Below, in pieces: positions 1 to 7,475 of a DNA stretch of 7,676 nt. The stretch comes from Pedosphaera sp. (GTDB lineage: Bacteria > Verrucomicrobiota > Verrucomicrobiia > Limisphaerales > UBA9464): NCBI GenBank assembly GCA_009695405.1, contig SIAZ01000173.1, positions 1-7,676 on the forward strand. The letters run 5' to 3'. The translations under genes were made by a program, and so were the position numbers. Under the pieces are notes generated by a model that made no database searches, was not told the DNA's origin, and was given only the letters and a program-made list of their open reading frames with translations. The number at the start of each line of letters is the position of its first letter. Position 1 is the first letter of the stretch.

Positions 1-443
1 GCAACGTCCTCTTGGCCCTGATCCCCTTCGAGCAAGGCCAACCCTTGGCGCACTTCTTTGAACTCTACCATCGCCAACCAAGCCTCGCCCTCCGACTGAT
101 CATAGACTCCCGCCCTGTCCTATGAGCCGCCAGCCAAACGCCCTGGGCCAAGCCCATTCCCGAATTCCTTCCACGCACTCTCGCCTTGCAACTCTTCTGT
201 ATTGTCCTCGGCGGAGTCGTCCCCTTCGCACTCTGGACTCAATCTCTTACCCGTTGGCCGGTTTCTCGTGTCGCTCTCTTCGGAAATCTAATTCCTGTTT
301 CCACAACTGCTTGGGCTTGGATTCTTCTCAATGAAACGGTTTCACCCTCTTTTGGTCTCTCTATTTGCCTCGTTCTTAGTGGTGTTTTCCTCGGTCACTC
401 AGACTGGCCTCTAACTGCTAGCCCAGCCAAGTCTAAGAACTAA
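1..443 (+). pseudogene. EamA/DMT-type transporter, C-terminal part, interrupted by in-frame TGA
   Basis: The frame starting at base 3 is open from the left edge to the TAA at 441-443 except for one TGA at 123-125. After that stop it encodes about 105 residues with the usual last membrane segments of EamA (drug/metabolite transporter) proteins: a hydrophobic segment LGGVVPFALW, then SRVALFGNLIPVSTTAWAWI followed by LLNETV (the family's 'P-V-ax-G/A-...-LgE' region), and a last segment SICLVLSGVFLG. A C-terminal piece of this size cannot form a ten-helix transporter. The 40 codons before the TGA contain LLALIPF, which could be the end of the preceding helix, but the rest is not clearly membrane-like in any frame. 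Likely a nonsense-mutated or rearranged gene; a sequencing error or two unrelated joined pieces are alternatives. TGA is used as a normal stop by neighbouring genes, so recoding is unlikely. Substrate unknown. Confidence 0.55.
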
Positions 444-452
444 GACCGCCCT

Positions 453-1142
453 TCAGCGTCCCTCATACCACTCTCTCAACTGCTGCGGATTCGCTCCACA
501 AACATGCCCCCAGAGCACCCGACTCATTCGAGCATAGGTGCGTAGTACACCTTGCTTACGAAATCGGCGCGCCGAGGTACTGACCGTCTCTGCCAATAAG
601 ACGCAACGTCCACCGGCGCGAAGGCGTCGGATGAGTTCAAACTCTTCCATCAAGGGGCTGTCTGGAAAACCACCGATCGCTTCAAGACTGGTGCGTCGCA
701 CAAAAATCGCTTGATCCGCGAACGGCCGCCCTGTCAGACGAAACCACAAAATAGATCTTAAACGTGAACCTCGCATCAAAAAAGGCGGGGACCTTAATTG
801 CTTCCGAAAAGCGCCTGCAACCACAGGTTTTAGGCCTGATATAGCCCCAAGCGCCTCCACAATGGCCGCCCCTCCAGCGGAGGGAAGCCAAGTGTCAGCA
901 TGCAGAAAAATTACGCCTTCGCCAGTCGCTCTCTCGGCACCTGCCCGACACTGAATCCCCCGCCCTGTGGGGCCTGTAATCCATTCGGCTCCCGCTTCCA
1001 AAGCAATCTGACGTGTCGCGTCACAACTACCGCCATCCGATACGATCAATTGCTTCACTTCAGCAATTGATCTCACCCGACGCAACGTCTCTGGGAGTGC
1101 CTCAGCTTCATCCAGAGTCGGAATAATCACCGAGAGATGCAT
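453..1142 (-). CDS. family 2 glycosyltransferase, TIGR04283 type
   Basis: A 229-residue cytoplasmic or membrane-associated GT-A glycosyltransferase. Visible landmarks: the N-terminal nucleotide-sugar strand MHLSVIIPTLDEAEALPETL (1-20), SDGGS (35-39), a glycine-rich GPTGRGIQ stretch (57-64), the metal-binding DxD-equivalent FLHADTWLP (79-87), DQAIFVRR (143-150), GGFPDSPLMEE (157-167) and TSARRF (189-194). This series, with HADT, DQAIF and PLMEe in order and a total near 220-230 residues, is that of the TIGR04283 group. Databases link that group to arsenosugar synthesis, but no arsenic methyltransferase or radical-SAM partner lies in this window, so acceptor and sugar stay open. The ATG at 1142 is 12 bp after the stop of the upstream kinase gene, so the two are probably cotranscribed. 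There is no clear Shine-Dalgarno sequence. Its end faces the transporter remnant across 9 bp. Confidence 0.9.
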   Translation of the reverse strand: MHLSVIIPTLDEAEALPETLRRVRSIAEVKQLIVSDGGSCDATRQIALEAGAEWITGPTGRGIQCRAGAERATGEGVIFLHADTWLPSAGGAAIVEALGAISGLKPVVAGAFRKQLRSPPFLMRGSRLRSILWFRLTGRPFADQAIFVRRTSLEAIGGFPDSPLMEEFELIRRLRAGGRCVLLAETVSTSARRFRKQGVLRTYARMSRVLWGHVCGANPQQLREWYEGR

Positions 1143-1154
1143 CGGCCGCAGGGA

Positions 1155-2060
1155 TTAAAACCGAGCGATTTTTTCCAATTCACGAACTCGAGCATTGATA
1201 GAAGCCTTTACCGTGCGGGTCGTCACATTCAGTCCAAATCCTTCGCAACAGAACGAGGCCACAACCGAACCATGCACAATTGCGCGGCGTAGATTTGTCT
1301 CGATAGTTCCCGTTTTCTGAGCCGCCAAATAGCCGATCAATCCGCCCACAAAAGAATCACCAGCACCGGTCGGATCAATCACCTTTTTTAACGGATAAGC
1401 GGGTGCCACAAAGAGACCTTTCGGACCTGACAACACTGACCCATGCTCGCCCTTCTTTATAATGACATACTTCGGCCCGAGTTTATGGATTTTGGTTAAG
1501 GCGTTGATCACATTATCCTCCTTCAGCAATTGCCTCGCTTCGCTGTCGTTCAACACCAAACAGTCAACCCGCTTAAGCAATCGTAAGACCTCCGGAAGGG
1601 CGATGTTCAACCAAAGATCCATGGTATCAGCGATGACAAATCGCGACTTGGAAACTTGATCCAAGACTCGGTGCTGGACCTGCGGTGAAATATTAGCGAG
1701 CAAAACAAAGGGCGTCGTCGCATAATCGGCGGGGAGAACAGGTTGCCAAGTCTCGATCACTCCCAGAACGGTATCCAAGGTCCTGCGATTATTCATATTG
1801 ACCTCGTATTCGCCTGACCAATGAAAGGTCCGACCGGTTGGTACTCTTTCCAAGCCCTTGAGGCAAATCCCGTGCTTCTGATAAAGCTTAATGTATTTGG
1901 CCGGAAAATCGCCACCGACAACTCCCATCAATCGAGTAGGGGCAAAAAAACTAGCGGCAACCGCCGCGTGGCTCGCCGAACCACCGAGAAGCAAGGGGTT
2001 CTCAGTCTTCGGTGTCTTGATGGAATCAAGCGCAGCAGTACCAACAACAAGGACGCTCAT
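1155..2060 (-). CDS. PfkB family carbohydrate (or nucleoside) kinase
   Basis: A 301-residue ribokinase-fold kinase, a usual length for the family; it transfers the ATP gamma-phosphate to a hydroxyl of a sugar or nucleoside in the cytoplasm. Visible are the N-terminal strand VLVVGTAALD (3-12), the substrate-side GG motif LGGSASHAA (25-33), NDSEARQL (171-178) in the ATP-side half, and the signature DPTGAGDSFVGG (229-240), whose Asp235 is the expected catalytic base within the anion-hole GAGD. The common D-T-x-G-A-G-D signature reads D-P-T-G-A-G-D here. The NMNNRRTLDT stretch (88-97) probably lies in or near the lid and substrate region and is not diagnostic of fructose-1-phosphate, ribose or adenosine kinases. 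Substrate therefore unknown. The ATG at 2060 follows an 85-bp gap from the permease gene; no Shine-Dalgarno sequence is seen. The stop is 12 bp before the glycosyltransferase start, suggesting an operon. Confidence 0.92.
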   Translation of the reverse strand: MSVLVVGTAALDSIKTPKTENPLLLGGSASHAAVAASFFAPTRLMGVVGGDFPAKYIKLYQKHGICLKGLERVPTGRTFHWSGEYEVNMNNRRTLDTVLGVIETWQPVLPADYATTPFVLLANISPQVQHRVLDQVSKSRFVIADTMDLWLNIALPEVLRLLKRVDCLVLNDSEARQLLKEDNVINALTKIHKLGPKYVIIKKGEHGSVLSGPKGLFVAPAYPLKKVIDPTGAGDSFVGGLIGYLAAQKTGTIETNLRRAIVHGSVVASFCCEGFGLNVTTRTVKASINARVRELEKIARF

Positions 2061-2145
2061 AATTTAAATAGGGTTACCAACGGCGACCCAGACTAATCGC
2101 ACCCTGATTTTCAAGGCAATACTGGGGGTTTACCGAAAGAAATTC

Positions 2146-3126
2146 TTAAGAGGGCGGCAATTGGGATGGAGCGAGTTTATTGCGGGATACTTCCACCTTA
2201 ATAAAATGAAGTAAAACAGGTGCAAGAATCATCCCTGGAATCCCCATCAGCTTTTCACCAATCACCAATCCAAGAAGAGTTAACCACATCGGATTGCGAA
2301 TACGATCGCCGATGATTTTTGAATTTAGGAAGTACTCGCCCTTATGCAATACCACCAGAAACACTAGGGCTGCAAAGGGCATATGAGTTGAGACATTGAA
2401 TCCAATGCCCACGATCAGAGCATTACTCAAAAGATTACCAATGATCGGCAACATTCCGCAAAGAAAAGTGAGGACGATGATCACGCTAACGTAGGGATAA
2501 CCGTTCCAGAGAAGAAAGGTCGAGGTGAACGCTGTATTGATTGTTGAAATCAACATTTGTGCGCCCATCACCCGAGCAAAGCTGCTGTAAAAACCGCGAA
2601 AACGTTCGGCAATTTCGCGTCCAGTGGCCGTATAAAGATTATCCTCGCCCGCCTCAGGTTCGGCCCCAAAATCTAAACGAATACTTAAAAATAAACTCAC
2701 TGCTACCACCACTCCGATCACCAGTGAAACGGCTTCCACGGTGGCTGTCCGCGCGTACTGCCCCACATTCACAATCTTTGATTTCACCATCTCCAACGCC
2801 GAAACCTTAAAGCTCGCCAAATCAGTGAAGGGCAATTCAGCACCAATCCGCTCCGCATATTCAACCACTGCAGGAATGGTCTTATCGACAATTTCAGGAA
2901 GAACAATGTAGGCGTGCTTGATGAATAGAAAGAAACCAGCACTCACACCGCCAAAGAGTAAAAGGAACAAGGTCAGGCCCAGCCAACGGCTTCGTCCAAA
3001 GGACAGGAAGGTCATCGCAAAGTAAGCGAACAAGGCTGTTAGTAAGGGCGTAGCCAATTGAAGAACCCCAACCAAAAGTAGCAAAATACTAATGAAAACA
3101 TACGAAATTTGATGAGGTGATCTCAT
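2146..3126 (-). CDS. AI-2E family transporter (PF01594 permease)
   Basis: A polytopic inner-membrane protein of 326 residues from the chosen ATG at 3126 (MRSPHQISYVFIS). A GTG at 3174 would add 16 polar residues that look unlike the family start, so the ATG is preferred. Hydrophobic segments lie at about 7-41, 48-69, 132-149, 202-242, 252-268 and 282-311. Between the second and third is the family's long hydrophilic region (about 70-130). Landmarks of the family: PIIGN (227-231), the KGEYFLNSKIIGDRIRNPMW region (about 262-281) and the final GIPGMILAPV. Members are linked to autoinducer-2 export, Na+/H+ exchange or unknown substrates, so the name does not prove signal transport. It lies 66 bp after the acetyltransferase gene on the same strand; no clear Shine-Dalgarno sequence is seen. 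Confidence 0.92.
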   Translation of the reverse strand: MRSPHQISYVFISILLLLVGVLQLATPLLTALFAYFAMTFLSFGRSRWLGLTLFLLLFGGVSAGFFLFIKHAYIVLPEIVDKTIPAVVEYAERIGAELPFTDLASFKVSALEMVKSKIVNVGQYARTATVEAVSLVIGVVVAVSLFLSIRLDFGAEPEAGEDNLYTATGREIAERFRGFYSSFARVMGAQMLISTINTAFTSTFLLWNGYPYVSVIIVLTFLCGMLPIIGNLLSNALIVGIGFNVSTHMPFAALVFLVVLHKGEYFLNSKIIGDRIRNPMWLTLLGLVIGEKLMGIPGMILAPVLLHFIKVEVSRNKLAPSQLPPS

Positions 3127-3192
3127 AACTGATCTATGCAAATTACCGATCCGACCACAAAATACTAATTCCACTCGCTCAATTAGACTCTT

Positions 3193-3693
3193 TTAAAGCA
3201 GACACTGCAAGTAGACGACGTCCAACCAACGTCCAAATTTAAAGCCCACCTGTCGTACCACACCCACGCGCTCAAAGCCATGCCGTGCATGAAGCCGGAG
3301 ACTGGACTCATTGGCCGCATCGATCGCCGCCAATACCACATGCAGTCCACGCGCTCGTGCTGCTGGAATTAAGGGGGCCAATAATAACCCGCCCAACCCC
3401 TGCCCTCGATATCCCTCGTCGACGTACACGGAATTCTCTGCAGTAAAGCGAAAACCCATTCGGTCGTGATACCGATTTAGGGCGCTCCAGCCCAAAATCT
3501 TACCACTAACATCCTCAGCCACAAAAACCGCATAGCCATCTCGCTGACGTTCCGCTAGCCACTGCTGCCGGTGCTCCAGCGTCCGTGGCTCATAATCATA
3601 GGTCGCCGTCGTCTTCAGTACCGCATCATTATAAATCGCCAAAATTTCAGGACAGTCCCTGTGTTCAGCGGGTCGAATTGTTGGTTGACTCAT
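3193..3693 (-). CDS. GNAT family N-acetyltransferase, phosphinothricin/amino-acid acetyltransferase-like
   Basis: A 166-residue single-domain GCN5-related acetyltransferase that would move acetyl from acetyl-CoA to an amine. The start IRPAEHRDCPEILAIYNDAV (6-25), TTATYDYEP (28-36) and the W45-x-x-x-R49 segment match the Pat/YncA (MnaT) subgroup. The acetyl-CoA pyrophosphate loop is YRGQGLGG (95-102), preceded by the central strand ENSVYVDE (86-93). The C-terminal half has AIDAANESSLRLHARHGF (123-140) and GFKFGRWLDVVYLQ (150-163), both typical of the subgroup. By family, substrates include phosphinothricin-like compounds and amino acids such as methionine sulfone; which one is used here cannot be read. 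The ATG at 3693 is 64 bp downstream of the dehydrogenase stop. Housekeeping detoxification is as likely as any link with its neighbours. Confidence 0.93.
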   Translation of the reverse strand: MSQPTIRPAEHRDCPEILAIYNDAVLKTTATYDYEPRTLEHRQQWLAERQRDGYAVFVAEDVSGKILGWSALNRYHDRMGFRFTAENSVYVDEGYRGQGLGGLLLAPLIPAARARGLHVVLAAIDAANESSLRLHARHGFERVGVVRQVGFKFGRWLDVVYLQCLL

Positions 3694-3757
3694 CGAAAAT
3701 TAAGAGCAATTGCCCTGGAATTAAAAAGGGATCTTTGGTCGTCGTCTACAGCTTCAA

Positions 3758-6700
3758 TCAACGTCGTGTCAAAAGGTAGTTTAGAAGATGCTGAAATTCA
3801 GGCTCGGTGATCGACTCTCCAAAATTGTCTGGCATCAAGGACAATAATCCCTCTTCACGCTTGAGCACCGAGGACTTAGACACGGTAAATTCGACTCCCA
3901 ATCCGTTGGCTAAGACCAACACCTCTCCTTCTTCCCGACGGAACAATCCGGAGATCGTCTCGCCGTCGTTTAAGGTCACCAGCGTCTGACGAAATGCAGG
4001 ATCTACGGTCCGGTTGGGATCCAAAATATCTTCACACAACCGCTCTACACCTCGATTTCCTATTCCAGTTAATTGCGGCCCAACTAGCCCCCCTTTACCC
4101 TCTATCTGGTGACACGGCGCACAGTGAGTTTCAAATACTTTCTGCCCTAGGTCCGCCCGGGTCGCAGAGTGAGTGTAGGCCACGCGTCGAGTAGTGATAA
4201 CTCGATCACGCACCTCATCGAATGAACTCAATCCGCGAGTCAACTTCTCCATCCGCACTTGCCCATTCGCAGGGACTGCCCGTTGGATTCGGTCTCGAAG
4301 ACTCGGTACTTGAAGCAAACGAGGTGAGGCGATCCCCACCTCCACTGCCTTGAGAACAAGCGACGCTCCCTCGACGTGTCCCACCAATGCCGTCGCCCAT
4401 ATCTGTTGAACGCGATAAGGCACCCCCTTGAAGGCCTCGGTCACCAGAGCGTGCCCTGTCGAAAGGGGGCCTTCACTCAAAATTAAACCCATCCGTTCTC
4501 TCAAACCTATCGACTGCAACGGGTCGACAACCAAGGGTCCCAGACCAACCACCGCACCGCTCGGGTCCAGCTGCATCCAACCACGCGCTGCTGCCGCCCG
4601 TACTTCAGTATTTTCAGCGCACAGTGCCATTCCTTTGAGCCTCGGGATTAAACCGGTCTGCCCGGTGCGCGCTGCCAATCCAGCGGCCGCAACAATCCGT
4701 TCGGCTCTGGCCCCAGGAGAGATTGCAGGCAAGTCGGGTCCCCCTTCAATCCCTCCAATGGCAATCCACGCATAAGCATCGCCATCGTCTCCGTCCACAA
4801 CTTCTAAGATCACACGGCGACCTAAAAAAGACTCGGTTTTCCACTGAACACGAAGGGCAATATCACTACGGGGCGGTCGCACCTCAAACAATAGGGTTCC
4901 TTGAATGGCGTCTCTCAATCGTACCGCGTTTACCTTTTTTGCCGCCTTATCCGGATAACCATCGTGGCCACAAAGCCAAAAGGTTAAACTCGGCCCAGCG
5001 ATAAACTCAGGCGACCTCACTGTGCCCGTCTTTTGTTCGCCACGCATTAGACTGGAAAGCACCCTCAAAATGCTGCCGTCGGCTCGAGTTCGCACTTGAA
5101 AATCCCACGGACTTTCTGTCGTCGATCCTTCCTTCGATTGATGACTCCACCCGCTCTCGGTCGATTCGCTCAGCAGACGTTCGGCCAAATCTAAACCCCA
5201 TTCCTTGAGGCTCGGAGATAACACAATTCCTCGTTGCCCAAGTCCTTGTTGCATCGAGCGAAATAATCCAAGTTGGAAATCAACTTCACCAGCAAATCGT
5301 CCACGAATGATTGTCACTAAATCCGGCAAAACAGCCTCCGATGCATACCGGGCTGAGTGCTTCAATGCATCTCCAAGACTTGGCAAAGTCGTGCCTGTCA
5401 ATTGAGGCAATTCGCGAATCAGAAATCGGGCCGCTTCAGGTGAATTCACCGAGAGTGCCATCTCTGATATCATCCGACTCTCCGCCAAATTTAAGTGGAT
5501 CCATCCTAGGACGGACTCGAAAATAATGGGCACCGCTAAATGATCTCGTAACGCTTTTCGTACAACATACTTAAGATGTGTATCCTGTGCTTCTGTCGAT
5601 GTCAGAAGTGCCATCAAGGGTCGCACCGTCTCAACTGTGGGCCACGCTCCCAACACTTCAACTGCGCAACGCCGCACCAACGCATCAGTATCCGCTATCC
5701 TTCGTAGTAAAATTGATCGAGCGACTTCAGGACGCTCCAAGGGAAAAGCTAATCCACCGTTTTTGTCGCGTCGGGTCATTCGTTCTGCGGCCATCCTTAG
5801 TCCGTGAATTCGAACCTCCGGCTCAGAGGCATTCCAAGTTTCAACGAGCTCTGCCTCCGTTAATGCTCCCAGATTTTCTAAAGCCCACAGCGCGTGAACG
5901 CGCGCACGCACCCGATTCTCAGCCTCTCCCGAACCTTCGACAGTTCGCGACTTCGCTCTCAATGCCGATATCGCAGATCGACCATAACGATCGTTGATCT
6001 CGTGTTGTGCCAATAAGCGGCGCCCCAGATTCGGCGAGTCTAATTCCCCAAGTAAACCCTGTAAGCCCACTGCCAAGGCGGGGGAACGCAACACTGGGCG
6101 TCCGTCCTTCCCTGTGTACACGATGCGCCACAACCTTCCCTTGTCTCGGTCTCGTCCAGGATGAGTTAATGGAACCTCATAATGCCCAATAATACGATTA
6201 TAGAAGTCAGCGACATAAAGCGCTCCGTCGGGGCCAAGAAGGGTGTCCACAGGTCGAAACCAAGAATCATCCGATGTCAAAAAATCAGGCTGCTCGATCG
6301 CCTTCGGTGTTGAACCAACGAACTCAATTCGATCCCGATTTAGTCGACTGGTTATCACATTTCCAATCAAGAACATGTCCTTATACTCTGGGGGCCAGAG
6401 TGCATCCTCATAGTAAAGTGCTCCATCGATTGCCGTACTTTCGTGGGCGTGTTCTAACATCACTGGAGCAAAACCCAAACCATCGTGTGGTTTACCGAAG
6501 CTAGGATAATACCCCCCCGCCAAGAGTTGATAAATCGGAGCACTATGACAATCGCTGGAATACAGATTTCCTCTCGAATCCCAGGTGAGCCCAAACGGAT
6601 TCACCTGCCCGTGGGTGTGGTGCTCAATACGTGACCGATCAAGCCGCACTCGATACGTATTGCCGGAGTTTAAATCCACCCGACTCCCATCCATGGCGGT

Positions 6701-7327
6701 CACATGAGAGTCGTTGTTAAACCCATGTGAAGCATACATCCAACCATCAAATCCACGCCGAAATGAGGCCTGATTTCCATGTGTATCGCGGGTATGATCG
6801 AAGGGCCCATACAAAACGGTTCGCTTATCGGCCTTGCCATCTCCGTCGGTGTCTTCGAGCAACCATATATTCGGGATGCTCCAAACAATCGCTTTCCAAT
6901 GCTGATCATCAGTGCGAAAGGGATAAACTCCAATGGGGATATTCAAACCATCCGCAAACTCTGTTGTCTTTCTCGCCCTTCCATCCGGACCAAAATCCTC
7001 GAAAATCATCAAACGATCCAAGCTCGGTCGATCCGCCGGGGCAGCCCAAGGGTACTCAATACTGGTGGTGACCCACAGTCGACCGATAGCATCGAAAGCT
7101 AAGTTCATCGGCTTATTTATCTGAGGTTCGGCAGCTACCAATTGAATCTCAAATCCCGGCGGCAAATGAAAGCGCTCCCGCTGCCTCTCTGCTGCCACAG
7201 GTTCTGTGGTGCGAACACCCAATGCCAATTCGTCATCTGCTTCCATCGACCTAAAAAGCCGCAGCCAGCCGAGTGCTAAAATCAAAAAAAATGACGAACT
7301 TCTCATTGGATTTACAAAAGAGAACAT
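3758..7327 (-). CDS. PVC-type membrane-bound dehydrogenase with HEAT-like repeats and C-terminal heme c domain
   Basis: A 1189-residue exported protein. Residues 9-24 form a short hydrophobic signal or anchor. The ATG at 7306 (MRSSSFFL) would give a more usual signal start than the ATG at 7327; neither has a clear Shine-Dalgarno sequence. Residues about 52-405 are a TIGR02604-type beta-propeller related to soluble sugar dehydrogenases, with repeated blade motifs GRLWV (82), GWMYAS (195), GNLYSSD (253), GALYYED (302) and GALYVAD (368), plus a calcium-loop-like DTDGDGKAD (159-167). Residues about 425-720 are helical and HEAT-like. About 740-865 looks like a beta-sandwich (LTFWLCGHDG, AYAWIAIGG), followed by more HEAT-like helices to about 1035. 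The end is a TIGR02603 heme domain with CAPCH (Cys1069, Cys1072, His1073) and Met1165 as likely second ligand. It probably oxidises a sugar or alcohol outside the cytoplasm; substrate and any PQQ use are unproven. First gene of the minus-strand run. Confidence 0.95.
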   Translation of the reverse strand: MFSFVNPMRSSSFFLILALGWLRLFRSMEADDELALGVRTTEPVAAERQRERFHLPPGFEIQLVAAEPQINKPMNLAFDAIGRLWVTTSIEYPWAAPADRPSLDRLMIFEDFGPDGRARKTTEFADGLNIPIGVYPFRTDDQHWKAIVWSIPNIWLLEDTDGDGKADKRTVLYGPFDHTRDTHGNQASFRRGFDGWMYASHGFNNDSHVTAMDGSRVDLNSGNTYRVRLDRSRIEHHTHGQVNPFGLTWDSRGNLYSSDCHSAPIYQLLAGGYYPSFGKPHDGLGFAPVMLEHAHESTAIDGALYYEDALWPPEYKDMFLIGNVITSRLNRDRIEFVGSTPKAIEQPDFLTSDDSWFRPVDTLLGPDGALYVADFYNRIIGHYEVPLTHPGRDRDKGRLWRIVYTGKDGRPVLRSPALAVGLQGLLGELDSPNLGRRLLAQHEINDRYGRSAISALRAKSRTVEGSGEAENRVRARVHALWALENLGALTEAELVETWNASEPEVRIHGLRMAAERMTRRDKNGGLAFPLERPEVARSILLRRIADTDALVRRCAVEVLGAWPTVETVRPLMALLTSTEAQDTHLKYVVRKALRDHLAVPIIFESVLGWIHLNLAESRMISEMALSVNSPEAARFLIRELPQLTGTTLPSLGDALKHSARYASEAVLPDLVTIIRGRFAGEVDFQLGLFRSMQQGLGQRGIVLSPSLKEWGLDLAERLLSESTESGWSHQSKEGSTTESPWDFQVRTRADGSILRVLSSLMRGEQKTGTVRSPEFIAGPSLTFWLCGHDGYPDKAAKKVNAVRLRDAIQGTLLFEVRPPRSDIALRVQWKTESFLGRRVILEVVDGDDGDAYAWIAIGGIEGGPDLPAISPGARAERIVAAAGLAARTGQTGLIPRLKGMALCAENTEVRAAAARGWMQLDPSGAVVGLGPLVVDPLQSIGLRERMGLILSEGPLSTGHALVTEAFKGVPYRVQQIWATALVGHVEGASLVLKAVEVGIASPRLLQVPSLRDRIQRAVPANGQVRMEKLTRGLSSFDEVRDRVITTRRVAYTHSATRADLGQKVFETHCAPCHQIEGKGGLVGPQLTGIGNRGVERLCEDILDPNRTVDPAFRQTLVTLNDGETISGLFRREEGEVLVLANGLGVEFTVSKSSVLKREEGLLSLMPDNFGESITEPEFQHLLNYLLTRR

Positions 7328-7367
7328 CGACAGCTTAGGCTTAATTCGTCGACAGAAAAGACTGATG

Positions 7368-7411
7368 CGATCCAGAAATAAAATCGTTTAAATGCATCGT
7401 TCCAGAAATAA
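7368..7411. repeat. pair of 14-bp direct repeats, 30-bp period
   Basis: CGATCCAGAAATAA at 7368-7381 recurs as CGTTCCAGAAATAA at 7398-7411 (13 of 14 identical, with an 11-bp identical core TCCAGAAATAA). The copies start exactly 30 bp apart and lie between the dehydrogenase start and the transposase start. They could be transposase-binding repeats in the left end of the insertion sequence, a regulator's operator pair for the dehydrogenase, or a by-product of insertion. Sequence alone does not decide. Confidence 0.6.
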
Positions 7412-7433
7412 GCTGGTTTCTCGCTATTTCCAG
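7402..7433. repeat. imperfect inverted repeat upstream of transposase
   Basis: GAAATAAGC at 7405-7413 faces GCTATTTC at 7423-7430, pairing with one bulged base around a 9-base loop. The short words CCAG (7402-7405), CTGG (7413-7416) and CCAG (7430-7433) allow a competing fold. The second copy of the direct repeat forms its left arm. It lies about 40-75 bp before the transposase ATG, a place where ISL3 elements carry their left terminal inverted repeat, but the true IS end cannot be fixed without the right end. Confidence 0.4.
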
Positions 7434-7457
7434 TGTAACCGGGGGGGCTTGACGGCT

Positions 7458-7463
7458 GGAGGA
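7458..7463 (+). promoter_or_regulatory. ribosome binding site of the transposase gene
   Basis: GGAGGA, 12 bases before the ATG at 7476. It is the only strong Shine-Dalgarno sequence in front of a gene in the window, and it supports this start: the same frame has a TGA at 7464-7466, and the ATGs at 7463 and 7466 lead to other frames. Confidence 0.5.
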
Positions 7464-7475
7464 TGATGCCGAGCG

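Noticed and set aside
122..334. 70-residue plus-strand frame overlapping the transporter remnant
   Set aside because: Rich in Arg, Ser and Pro with no domain; it is the shadow frame of the EamA-like C-terminus.
2061..2145. Promoter for the kinase-glycosyltransferase pair in the 85-bp gap
   Set aside because: A TATTTA-like box near the ATG has no fitting -35 element at 16-18 bp, and TTGAAA further upstream has no -10 at the right distance.
3127..3174. Longer permease form starting at GTG 3174
   Set aside because: The 16 extra residues are polar with Cys, Arg and His and unlike the family N-terminus; the ATG at 3126 leads straight into the first membrane segment.
3165..3186. CTAATT / AATTAG inverted repeat with a T-rich run after it on the minus strand, just past the acetyltransferase stop, as a terminator
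   Set aside because: The stem is only 6 bp and AT-rich with a 10-base loop; too weak to call a terminator.
5578..5997. 139-residue plus-strand frame inside the dehydrogenase gene
   Set aside because: Antisense shadow of well-conserved coding sequence, with no recognisable domain.
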